DNA of 64,000 nucleotides, taken from assembly GCF_001297705.1 (NCBI RefSeq), contig NZ_LIRF01000004.1:62001-126000 (forward strand), read 5' to 3'. This DNA comes from Chryseobacterium sp. ERMR1:04. GTDB taxonomy: Bacteria > Bacteroidota > Bacteroidia > Flavobacteriales > Weeksellaceae. Below are positions 26,608-34,917 of this stretch, in pieces. How positions within the stretch are numbered: position 1 is the first letter of the stretch; every line of letters starts with the position of its first letter. A program made the translations under genes and the position numbers. The notes beneath the pieces were generated by a model that did not search any database, had not been told where the DNA came from, and was given only the letters and a program-made list of their open reading frames with translations.

Positions 26608-27018
26608 TTAAAACAGTCCTGCCCTAAAATACAAACATAAAACAGAAGCCGTCCCCAATACAATCATAGAAGTACAGAAGAACAACATTGAAAAGAAACT
26701 TTTGAAGTAGAAAAACTCTACAATATAGAGCGCAAAGCAGCAAATAAATGCAATGACAAAGCCAATCAAAATGGCAATACATACAGTTTGAAAGAAGCTG
26801 TCAACCAATAAAGGATCTTTAAAAACGATAAATAGCAGAACACAACTTATCAATACAAAACTAGTACTCACCCATTCCACAAAATATTTGGACTCTTTGC
26901 GTTTTGATGATTTTGTAGATTCATTATAATTAAGGCTTTCAGTTTTAGATGAACCGCTACCCAAAAGATCTAAAGCTTCAAACACAAGCCCTACCGCATC
27001 AAGAATATTCCAAGACAT
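26608..27018 (-). CDS. hypothetical membrane protein, three predicted TM segments
   Basis: 136 residues. A polar N-terminal ~42 residues with a Ser/Lys-rich patch (SSKRKESK) is followed by three hydrophobic stretches at about 47-65, 75-100 and 108-130. It has no signal peptide, no motif I recognise and no charged catalytic residues in the membrane part. The gene is convergent with the AraC gene and has no obvious operon partner. The ATG at 27018 is the only sensible start. Confidence 0.65.
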   Translation of the reverse strand: MSWNILDAVGLVFEALDLLGSGSSKTESLNYNESTKSSKRKESKYFVEWVSTSFVLISCVLLFIVFKDPLLVDSFFQTVCIAILIGFVIAFICCFALYIVEFFYFKSFFSMLFFCTSMIVLGTASVLCLYFRAGLF

Positions 27019-27061
27019 ACATTCGTTTTACATTTTAAACAAAAATAGAATTTTCAAAACT

Positions 27062-27087
27062 AAAACCTTTCAGCTGTGGAAGGTTTT
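27062..27087 (-). terminator. relic copy of the methyltransferase-gene terminator
   Basis: Hairpin AAAACCTTTCA / TGGAAGGTTTT with one G-U pair. It is the duplicate of the hairpin at 29006-29031 and lies 1944 bases from it, next to the gene relic at 27103-27276. Whether it still works for any transcript is unclear. Confidence 0.5.
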
Positions 27088-27102
27088 ATCGTAAAATAAT
27101 GT

Positions 27103-27276
27103 TTACTTATTCTCAAGTTTATCAACCTTTTTGGTTCCCTCGCACATTTCGTATTGTAAAAATCTGATTTCTAGTTTTTCGTTGAAAAGTTTGATCTTTC
27201 TTAATCAATAAATACCAATTGTATTGACCAATTCTTAGTTCAAAGAAATCAGGCAACCGATTATAATAGGATAATA
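27103..27276 (-). pseudogene. relic of the 3' end of the THUMP-domain RNA methyltransferase gene
   Basis: Read on the minus strand, the last 31 codons align with the C-terminus of the intact gene at 29045-30208. Both read RKIKLFN.KLE.RFLQYEM then EGTKK and end KLENK plus stop. Immediately upstream IGIY is followed by an in-frame TGA (27205-27207) where the intact gene reads IGLRPSRK. Similarity fades out around 27276 (GGATAAT shared with 29213). The relic has no start and cannot encode a working enzyme. It lies on the other side of the 27544-28974 gene from the intact copy. Confidence 0.85.
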
Positions 27277-27303
27277 CACTGCAAAAATACTATGCAATTC
27301 CCT

Positions 27304-27399
27304 TTAAAATTTTATCACAATTAACGTAATTACAATTAATAATATACCTAACAATACTGCATTTATACTTAATATAATAAGTAATCTACTGCTACTCAT
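27304..27399 (-). CDS. possible 31-residue hydrophobic small protein
   Basis: An ATG-initiated frame of 31 codons encodes MSSSRLL, then an almost unbroken hydrophobic run of about 24 residues ending VIKF. It could be a single-TM small protein. In AT-rich DNA such frames arise often by chance, there is no clear -7 box upstream, and no family is recognised. It is listed as a candidate only. Confidence 0.25.
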   Translation of the reverse strand: MSSSRLLIILSINAVLLGILLIVITLIVIKF

Positions 27400-27443
27400 G
27401 TACGAAGTATCTGTGTAGTAATTAATAATTCGATTATCCAGAA

Positions 27444-27451
27444 TACATTTG
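27444..27451 (+). promoter_or_regulatory. -7 box for the tail-fibre-like surface protein gene
   Basis: TACATTTG fits TAnnTTTG, 92 bases before the ATG at 27544. A short hairpin with A5/T5 flanks at 27472-27491 lies in the leader. Confidence 0.5.
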
Positions 27452-27543
27452 CGCTTCGAAATTGAAACGAATAAAAAGTGCCGGTACTTTTTGAGATTCT
27501 AAACACACAAGGAAACAAAAATTTTAACAACAAACCTAAGAAA

Positions 27544-28974
27544 ATGAAAAAAAATTACCTAAGTATATTCGCACTGATAACTTCACCCCTCCTGTATTCT
27601 CAAGTTGGAATTAACACTGCAAACCCAAAAACGACCCTAGATATTACAGCTAAAAGCGCGACAGGCACAAGCTCATCAGCAGAAGGCATCCTTATTCCAA
27701 GAGTTGACCGAGAGCGTGCCCAATCTATGACCAATATAGAAACCTCCACTCTTATCTATGTAAACAGTATTGCTACAGGTACACAAACCGGGTTAACCGT
27801 CAATGTAGATGATGTAGGCTATTATTACTACAATGGTACGAACTGGGCAAAACTAAACCCATCAACTGCAACCGTCCCAGATAATAATATTTACAACTCA
27901 GATGGCACACTTACTACAAACAGAATTGTCACCCAAGGAGCTCATACATTAGCCTTCACAGGAACTGCAGTAAATGCTTTTTCTGTAGACGGAAACACTT
28001 TCTCTGTAAGTGCAGCCGATGACAAAGTGGGTATAGGAACTGCATCACCTTCCAATAAACTTCATGTAGTAGCTTCTACAGCATCAGCTGGTAAATTTAA
28101 TTTATTTGATGCTCCTGAGGGGACTCTGGATAATGTCATTACAGGATTTAGAAATACCTCATCATTAGCTACCGGAAATCGTTCTTTGATAGGATTTGCC
28201 AACAATGGTCCCACCGCAGGAGGTGCCAACTGGGGAATAGGATCTATCCGCTCCGGAGCTACCCTTACCAATGGAAATGAAGAAGACTTTTTTGTTGGAA
28301 ATTCTACCGGCGGAAATTATGTAGAACGCATCAGGATTAAGCCGGATGGCAGTGTTGGAATAGGAACATCAACTCCTACGAACAAACTCCATATTACAGG
28401 AACCAATCCCGTACGTATGGAAGGAATAACGATGGGTAATAGCGCAACAGATGATATTATGGTTTTGGATAATACCGGAATCATAAAAAAGATAGGTTCT
28501 CTAGGTTCGTTATCTATACCAACACCCACCATTTTTAGATTAGAAACACTTCAAACTAATTTTCTTTCAAGTGCAGGGGCTGGCGTAAGCCAGACAATTC
28601 CTATGACGCTGATAAAAAATGCTATTCCAGGCTTATCTTATAATCAGGCTACAAGTACCATTACCTTTCCTGCAGGAACTTATCAAATTACCTTTGTATA
28701 TGAGGCTACTCATGATGCAGCGAATTGTAACATCAGCTCATATTTCATAGATTTCCCCCTTAATTCAACCAGTACAAGAATCCACAATACTGCTTCGCAT
28801 GCTATTGGAGGAAGCTCCAACCATGGAGGAACCATAACCTATGCAACAACAATTCCTGCTAATAAAACCTGGCAAATTTATTTAGGCAGAGGCCAATCCG
28901 GAAACTGCTCTGGTCCCGGGATGGAATTAAGAAATTTATCTACTCAGCTATTAATATTCAGGTTAGGAAATTAA
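27544..28974 (+). CDS. secreted surface protein with tail-fibre-like repeats and a C-terminal jelly-roll-like domain
   Basis: 476 residues from the ATG at 27544. An upstream in-frame GTG at 27478 would put 22 non-hydrophobic residues before the signal peptide and is rejected. The signal peptide is MKKNYLSIFALITSPLLYSQ, directly followed by VGINTANPKTTLDI. Two further VGIGT-type repeats (KVGIGTASPSNKLHV, SVGIGTSTPTNKLHI) are the beta-helical tail-fibre-like leader repeats frequent in Bacteroidota surface proteins. The last ~130 residues are beta-rich and resemble a C1q/TNF-like jelly roll. No T9SS sorting domain is visible. It is flanked by duplicated copies of a methyltransferase 3' end. Confidence 0.85.
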   Translation: MKKNYLSIFALITSPLLYSQVGINTANPKTTLDITAKSATGTSSSAEGILIPRVDRERAQSMTNIETSTLIYVNSIATGTQTGLTVNVDDVGYYYYNGTNWAKLNPSTATVPDNNIYNSDGTLTTNRIVTQGAHTLAFTGTAVNAFSVDGNTFSVSAADDKVGIGTASPSNKLHVVASTASAGKFNLFDAPEGTLDNVITGFRNTSSLATGNRSLIGFANNGPTAGGANWGIGSIRSGATLTNGNEEDFFVGNSTGGNYVERIRIKPDGSVGIGTSTPTNKLHITGTNPVRMEGITMGNSATDDIMVLDNTGIIKKIGSLGSLSIPTPTIFRLETLQTNFLSSAGAGVSQTIPMTLIKNAIPGLSYNQATSTITFPAGTYQITFVYEATHDAANCNISSYFIDFPLNSTSTRIHNTASHAIGGSSNHGGTITYATTIPANKTWQIYLGRGQSGNCSGPGMELRNLSTQLLIFRLGN

Positions 28975-29005
28975 TTTTTTCAATCATCTATCTAGAACAA
29001 AAAAT

Positions 29006-29031
29006 AAAACCTTCCAGTTGTGGAAGGTTTT
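29006..29031. terminator. bidirectional terminator between the surface protein and RNA methyltransferase genes
   Basis: Perfect 11-bp stem AAAACCTTCCA / TGGAAGGTTTT with a 4-base loop, with A's before and T's after. It lies between convergent genes ending at 28974 and 29045. Confidence 0.85.
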
Positions 29032-29044
29032 ATTGTAATATTGT

Positions 29045-30208
29045 TTACTTATTCTCAAGTTTATGGATCTTTTTGGTTCCCTCGTACATTTCGTACTGTA
29101 AGAATCTGGTTTCCAGTTTTCCGTTGAAAAGTTTGATCTTTCTTGAAGGACGAAGACCAATTTTTTTCACTGCTTCTAAATCCGAAGAAATCAACCAAGC
29201 CAATGTATTAGGATAATGCGTTTTGAAGGTATCCCCTATTTTCTTGTAGAAATCATCATCATTAATAGAAATTCGCTCATCATAAGGTGGATTAAACACC
29301 ATCAATAATGGGAAAAGTTCTTTTTTAGTATCAAAGAAATCCTGTCTTTTCACTTCAATGATATCTTCCATTTCTGCAGCTTCAATATTGGTTATTGCAG
29401 CGCTAAGCATTCTTCCATCGATATCGTAACCTACAATTTTACCTGTAAATTCTTTAATTCTACCGATTCTAACTTCTTTAATTCTTGCAAATAATTCAGA
29501 ATCATAATTTTGCCAGTTCTGGAAAGCAAATCTTTTTCTAAAGATCTGCGCAGGAAGATCTAGTGCGATCATTGCTGCTTCTATTAAAAGGGTTCCCGAA
29601 CCACACATTGGGTCAAGGAAGTTTCCTTTTCCGTCCCAACCTGCTAGCTGCAACATTCCGCTTGCCAATACTTCATTGATCGGAGCTTCACCCTGCTCTT
29701 TTCTGTACCCTCTTTTGAATAAAGCATCTCCCGAAGAATCCAAAGAAATGGTCACCAATTCTCTGTCGATATGAAGGTGAAACTTAATTTCCGGACTTTT
29801 TGCTTCTACATTCGGACGCTTTTTTACTTTCTCCTGAAAATAATCAACAATAGCGTCTTTCATTTTCAAGGTTACAAACTGTGAATGTTTAAAAGTATCA
29901 GAATTCACCGTTGAGTCAATCGCAAAAGACTGATCTACATCCATGAACTGCTCCCAATCTACTTTAAACAATTTATCGTAGAACTGATGCTGATTAAAAG
30001 CTTTGAATTCCAAAATAGGAACTAAAATTTTTAAAGCCGTTCTCGAAGAATAATTAATTTTATAAAGGAAACCCAAATCTCCTTCACAATTTACTGCACG
30101 ATTTTTAATTTCGACATTACGCCCACCTAATTTTTTGATCTCTTCCGCCAAGATCGGCTCCAGACCGAAGAATGTCTTGATCTGAATCTTTAGATTTTCT
30201 ATATCCAT
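29045..30208 (-). CDS. THUMP domain class I SAM-dependent RNA methyltransferase (RlmL/YpsC type)
   Basis: 387 residues, matching the stand-alone YpsC-like family rather than the ~700-residue E. coli RlmL fusion. The N-terminal ferredoxin-like/THUMP region (1 to about 160) starts with KTFFGLEPILAEEIKKLGGR. The methyltransferase domain has LDPMCGSGTLLIEAAMIA (SAM loop) near 200 and the catalytic NPPYDERI near 307. That motif is the N6-adenine/N2-guanine type, so 23S rRNA guanine N2-methylation is the likely reaction. It is divergent from the small-molecule-type methyltransferase at 30345. A degenerate copy of its 3' end lies at 27103-27276. Confidence 0.9.
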   Translation of the reverse strand: MDIENLKIQIKTFFGLEPILAEEIKKLGGRNVEIKNRAVNCEGDLGFLYKINYSSRTALKILVPILEFKAFNQHQFYDKLFKVDWEQFMDVDQSFAIDSTVNSDTFKHSQFVTLKMKDAIVDYFQEKVKKRPNVEAKSPEIKFHLHIDRELVTISLDSSGDALFKRGYRKEQGEAPINEVLASGMLQLAGWDGKGNFLDPMCGSGTLLIEAAMIALDLPAQIFRKRFAFQNWQNYDSELFARIKEVRIGRIKEFTGKIVGYDIDGRMLSAAITNIEAAEMEDIIEVKRQDFFDTKKELFPLLMVFNPPYDERISINDDDFYKKIGDTFKTHYPNTLAWLISSDLEAVKKIGLRPSRKIKLFNGKLETRFLQYEMYEGTKKIHKLENK

Positions 30209-30332
30209 AATTTTATCATTAAAAGATTTAATGATTTAAAAACGAAAAGATTAAGCCTTCAATTTTACTATTTATTGAAATTTTCAATCCTTCAATATTT
30301 AAATACATTTCTTTTAAGACCACAAATTTAGT

Positions 30333-30340
30333 TATTTTTG
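30333..30340 (+). promoter_or_regulatory. -7 box abutting the start codon of the 30345 methyltransferase
   Basis: TATTTTTG fits TAnnTTTG and ends only four bases before the ATG at 30345, so transcription would begin at about the start codon. No exact -33 TTTG is seen at the usual distance. Confidence 0.45.
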
Positions 30341-30344
30341 CATT

Positions 30345-31073
30345 ATGGAATGGTTTGAATCTTGGTTTGATACACCTTATTATCATTTGCTTTACAGTAA
30401 TAGAGATTATACTGAGGCAGAAAACTTTATAACAAAGCTTACTGCGGAGCTTCAGTTACCCCCTTCTTCGAAGATCATTGATCTCGCTTGTGGAAAGGGA
30501 AGACACTCGGTTTTCCTTAATAAATTAGGCTATGATGTGTTGGGTCTTGACCTCTCCAGACAGAGTATAGAATTTGATAAACAATTTGAAAATCAAACTT
30601 TACTTTTTGATGTTCACGATATGAGAAATCCTATCGATGCAGATCCTATGGACGCCGTTTTCAATTTATTTACAAGTTTTGGATATTTTGATAATGAAAA
30701 AGATGATAAAAATGTATTCCAATCGGTTTATAATGTTTTAAAACCTGGAGGATATTTTGTGTTGGATTATCTGAATGAAGAATATGTAAGAAAAAACATC
30801 GTTCCTGAATCGATCATTACCCGTGGCGATATTGATTTTAAGATCTGTAAAAAAATCGAAGGAAGACATATTGTTAAAGATATTCAGTTTGAAGCAGACG
30901 GAAAACCGTTTCATTTCTTCGAAAAAGTAAAACTTCACACCCTAGACGCTATTAATTCTTACGCAACGGAATGCGGTTTTGAAAGAGTTAAGATCTGGGG
31001 AGATTATCAATTGAACGATTTTAACAAAGAAGGATCTACTCGTTGCATCAATTTATTTAAGAAAAAAGCATGA
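30345..31073 (+). CDS. class I SAM-dependent methyltransferase
   Basis: 242 residues. SAM-binding motif I is IIDLACGKGRHSVFLNKLGY at about 45-64, followed by VLGLDLS (motif II) and a DAVFNLFTSFGYF motif. LKPGGYFVLDYLN is the classical post-motif II segment near 143. It is of the Methyltransf_25/11 type, which acts on small molecules or lipids; the substrate is unknown. Its stop overlaps the start of the ZIP transporter by four bases (ATGA), so the two are translationally coupled. The start may be leaderless. Confidence 0.9.
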   Translation: MEWFESWFDTPYYHLLYSNRDYTEAENFITKLTAELQLPPSSKIIDLACGKGRHSVFLNKLGYDVLGLDLSRQSIEFDKQFENQTLLFDVHDMRNPIDADPMDAVFNLFTSFGYFDNEKDDKNVFQSVYNVLKPGGYFVLDYLNEEYVRKNIVPESIITRGDIDFKICKKIEGRHIVKDIQFEADGKPFHFFEKVKLHTLDAINSYATECGFERVKIWGDYQLNDFNKEGSTRCINLFKKKA

Positions 31074-31798
31074 TAACCGTTATTTTACTGATTTTAAGTG
31101 TAATTGCAGGGGTTTTTCTTGGAAAGCATTTTGGCAAAAAAGAAAAATTAGCAAAAAATTTATTGGTTTTAAGCGCAGGTTTCCTGATTACGATTTGTTT
31201 AAATGAAGTTTTCCCTCAAGTATACGCTGTTGAAGGAAGTAGTAATTTGGGAATATTTGTTATTGCAGGAGTCCTTTTACAAATGATACTGGAAGCTTTA
31301 ACGAAAGGTTTTGAACACGGACACGTTCATCATCACAGTGAGCATAATATTCTTCCTGTGGCGTTAATGGTCGGGCTTTTCGTTCATGCATTTATTGAAG
31401 GAATTCCTTTAGCCAATGAAGAGCATTCACTTTCTCCTTATCTGTTGGGAATTTTATTTCACAACCTTCCGATCTCATTTATTTTGGGAGCATTTTTATT
31501 TAACAGGAAAGAAGGATCTAAAAGCTCATCTTATCCGTCCATGCTTATTGTAGCCTTGTTTGCTTTAGCATCTCCTTTCGGAATGTTATTAGGAAATTAT
31601 TTTAATCCGGATCTGCAGCCTTATTTCTTGGCAATCGTAGGGGGAATTTTCCTACATATCTCTTCCGTGATTATTTTTGAAAGCAACAAAAACCACAATA
31701 TTGATTGGGTAAAAATAGGACTCGTTATTTTAGGGGTTTCTTTAGCCTTAATTATGCATCTTTTCCATAATCATGAGCATGTGGGGCATCATCATTAA
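31070..31798 (+). CDS. ZIP family metal transporter
   Basis: 242 residues with about seven or eight hydrophobic segments. A histidine-rich loop HGHVHHHSEH near residue 85 and the metal-site helix motifs HAFIEGIPLA (near 107) and HNLPISFILG (near 131) match the H-x3-E pattern of ZIP transmembrane helices 4 and 5. The C-terminus is again His-rich (HLFHNHEHVGHHH). The protein should import zinc or a related divalent cation across the inner membrane. It overlaps the preceding methyltransferase gene by ATGA. Confidence 0.9.
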   Translation: MITVILLILSVIAGVFLGKHFGKKEKLAKNLLVLSAGFLITICLNEVFPQVYAVEGSSNLGIFVIAGVLLQMILEALTKGFEHGHVHHHSEHNILPVALMVGLFVHAFIEGIPLANEEHSLSPYLLGILFHNLPISFILGAFLFNRKEGSKSSSYPSMLIVALFALASPFGMLLGNYFNPDLQPYFLAIVGGIFLHISSVIIFESNKNHNIDWVKIGLVILGVSLALIMHLFHNHEHVGHHH

Positions 31799-32161
31799 AA
31801 ATGATCTTTTTTAATTAATTATAAAAAGAGCAACATATAGTAATCGAAATATCAATAGCCATTTTCACCAAATGGCTATTTTTTATTTATTTCATCCTAT
31901 AATTTTCAGTTCTCCTTTCTGAATGCTCTCAATATTTTTCTAATTATTTTTCATTAAAAAAAACATTCACCCTAAAAAAGAAATAAGTTAAAATTCAATT
32001 TAATTATTTATTAAAAAGCATTTATTTTACCGTTATATTTAATAATTAACAAATATTAAATCTTAAAAAATATTTATAATTCAAATATTTAACACAATTT
32101 AAGATAAAAACAATAAATATTTATCATTTTTTGTACATTAGCAATCACAAATAGCAGATGT
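31799..32161. other. 363-base AT-rich intergenic region before susC
   Basis: Apart from the terminator at 31854-31890, it is low-complexity AT-rich DNA that presumably holds the susC promoter. A near-consensus TACATTAG lies about 20 bases before the start codon. No ORF or repeat is seen. Confidence 0.5.
31854..31890 (+). terminator. terminator of the methyltransferase-ZIP operon
   Basis: Perfect 11-bp stem AATAGCCATTT / AAATGGCTATT with a 5-base loop, followed by TTTTATTTATTT. Confidence 0.85.
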
Positions 32162-34905
32162 ATGAAAAACAAATTCGAAAAATTAAAGAAAGCAGGAGTG
32201 TGCTTTTTTTTAATGTCCGGCTTTATATCGGCACAAACCGGAAAAAACAAAGATACGTTAAGAGAAAAAGAAATTGAAGATGTAGTTATTATCGGTTATA
32301 AAGCTCAAAAAAAATCAAGTCTTACCGCAGCAGTTTCCACAATTTCCGATAAAAAGCTAAAAGATGAAAGCACTTCCGACGTCTCAAGTATGCTACAAGG
32401 GAAAGCGGCAGGAGCTCAAATTAGCCTAGAGGGTGGCTCTCCAGGATCTACAGCTACCGTAAAAATAAGAGGAACTTCTACAATCAATGGCCCTACTCAG
32501 GCTTTATGGGTAGTAGACGGTGCAATCATGGAAGGAACTCCCAATTTAGATCCCAATCAAATTGAAAGTATTAATATATTGAAAGACGCCACCTCAACCG
32601 CATTATATGGATCAAGAGGTGCAAATGGTATCGTTCAGGTATTCACAAAATCTGGATATTCCGGAAAAGGAACGTTGAACATTTCATTAAATAATTCCTT
32701 TAATACTTTTAATAACGGTCGTTTCAAACTCATGGATGGAACCCAGTTCTATGATTACTTCACCTCCTTAAAAAACGCACCTACTGTACCAAAAGAACTT
32801 CGAAATGATGGTTACAACTGGCTTAAAAATGGCACACAAACAGGCGTTGTACAAAATTACACCATAGACTTCAGAGGGGGTTCTGAAAATTCTAAAACCT
32901 ATATTTCAGGGAATTACTATAACGAAAGCGGAACCGTAAAAAGTAAAGATTTCAACCGATTTTCATTCAGAATCAACCATGAACAAAAAATAAAATCGTG
33001 GTTAACTATTAAACCTAAAGTGAGTTTATCCTATACCGCAATAAAAGACCAACAAGGAGATCTTTCCAGCATGTATATCAACTTACCGTGGGACAACCCA
33101 AGAGATCCCGAGGGCAATTTAATCAACCCGAATACTTACGCCGGAAAGTGGTATGGAAGAGATCAAAATAACTACTTATACGATTTACAATGGAATTATG
33201 GCAAAAGTAATCAGTTAGACTTAATAGGAAATTTAGATGCAGAAATCAAATTAACCGATTATTTAAAATTTGTCACCACCAATAATGTTACTTATAAAAA
33301 CTACGACAAGATGAAATATACTGATCCAAGGTCAGTAGCTGGAACAAGCATTAAAGGGGGATTAACAGAAACATACGAAAAAGATATTAGCAAATTCTTC
33401 AATCAAATGCTGAGGTTTGATAAAGACTTTGGTATTCATAGCGTAAACGCTCTGGCAGCCTATGAATACACAGACCGGTTTTATAAAAAAACCATAGCAG
33501 GTGTATATGGCGTAGTTCCCGGAACAGATATTTTTGATACGGGCGCCACATCAGGAGAAAAACCAGTAGGAAAAAAAATGAAAGAGCCTACAATGCCCTT
33601 TTATTCAATGCAGAATATATTTATGATAAAAAATACTTTGTACAGGGATCTTTGCGCAGCGAATCTTCTTCAGCATTTGGTAAAGACAAAAGAAACGGGC
33701 TCTTTTATTCTTACAGCGCAGGATGGAATATTCATAAAGAAAAATTTTTCAATGTAAAAGCAATCAATGAATGGAAATTAAGAGGCAGCAGAGGCTTGGT
33801 AGGAAATACTCCAAAACCAGAATACGGATGGCAGGATTTATACGCTTTAACACAAGTATATGACGGACAAATCGGGGGAACATGGTACCAATTAGGAAAT
33901 CCGGATCTGACATGGGAATCTATTTATCAAAATAATATTGGTACCGATATCAAAGCATTTAATAACAGATTGACCTTAAATGTTGACTACTTTAGCAACA
34001 AGACTAAAAACCTATTAGCCTTGGTTAAATTATCTTCATTAACAGGAGTCGACAAACAATATCTAAACATTGGAGACGTACAGAACAAAGGTTGGGAATT
34101 TAATTTCAATTACACGGTTATCAAATCTGAAAATATATCCTGGGATCTAGGATTTAATATCAGTACCTATAAAAACGTAGTTCTTTCTACCAGAAACAAC
34201 AGCATTCAACAATTAGAAAATAAACAGGCAGCAATACCAGGTTATGATGTTACCTCATTCTACATGAGAAAATGGATGGGCGTAAATCCTGATAACGGCC
34301 AAGGACAGTGGGAAGTTTTGAATGCTGATGGAAGCAAAAGCTTAACCTCAAAATACAACGAAGCCACAGTACAAGTCGTTGGCAATACCACCCCTGATTA
34401 TTACGGATCTTTTAATACCAATCTTAATATAAAAAACTTTTACTTCAACGCTAGTGTATATTTCTCACAAGGAGGATACATATACAATTATTATAGAGAA
34501 CTGTTTGATTCTGATGGCGCTTACCCTTATTACAACCAAATGGTCATGCAAAACGGTTGGAAAAGATGGGAAAAACCTGGAGATATAGCGACACATCCGG
34601 CAGGAGCCTACAACAATAATGATCTAGCCAACAAACCATCCTCTAGATACCTAGAAGATGCCAGCTATATTAAATTAAGATCCATAAGATTCGGATACAA
34701 TTTCCCTACCTCTTTAACCGAAAAGATCAAAATTAAATCTGCAAGTATTTACATAATGGGTGAAAACCTATTCACAATTACCAAATTTTCAGGGGTTGAT
34801 CCGGAAGTTGGACCTTCAGATGGCCAATCTACATATTCCGGCAACGCAGGAGCAATCTACCCAATTCCAAGAAGATTTTCTTTAGGCTTTAGTTTCTCTT
34901 TTTAA
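32162..34905 (+). pseudogene. SusC/RagA family TonB-linked outer-membrane receptor, split by a -1 frameshift
   Basis: The two reading frames (32162-33757 and a frame ending at 34905) join into a 914-residue SusC if one base is added, or one -1 shift made, in the A8 tract at 33571-33578. Upstream of the tract, frame one reads TSGEKPVGKK. Downstream the other frame continues NERAYNALLFNAEYIYDKKY, which fits the family. The N-terminus has a signal peptide (FISAQ) and then directly the plug (EDVVIIGYKAQKK, YGSRGANGIVQVFTK). The usual carboxypeptidase-D-like extension is absent. The C-terminus is a complete barrel ending FSLGFSFSF. It would import glycans or other polymers with the SusD at 34918. 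It is either a decayed gene, a slippage-expressed gene or a sequencing artefact. Confidence 0.85.
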
Positions 34906-34917
34906 AATTTAAACATC

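Noticed and set aside
27478..27543. Upstream GTG start for the tail-fibre-like protein
   Set aside because: It would put 22 polar residues in front of a clear signal peptide. The ATG at 27544 fits secretion.
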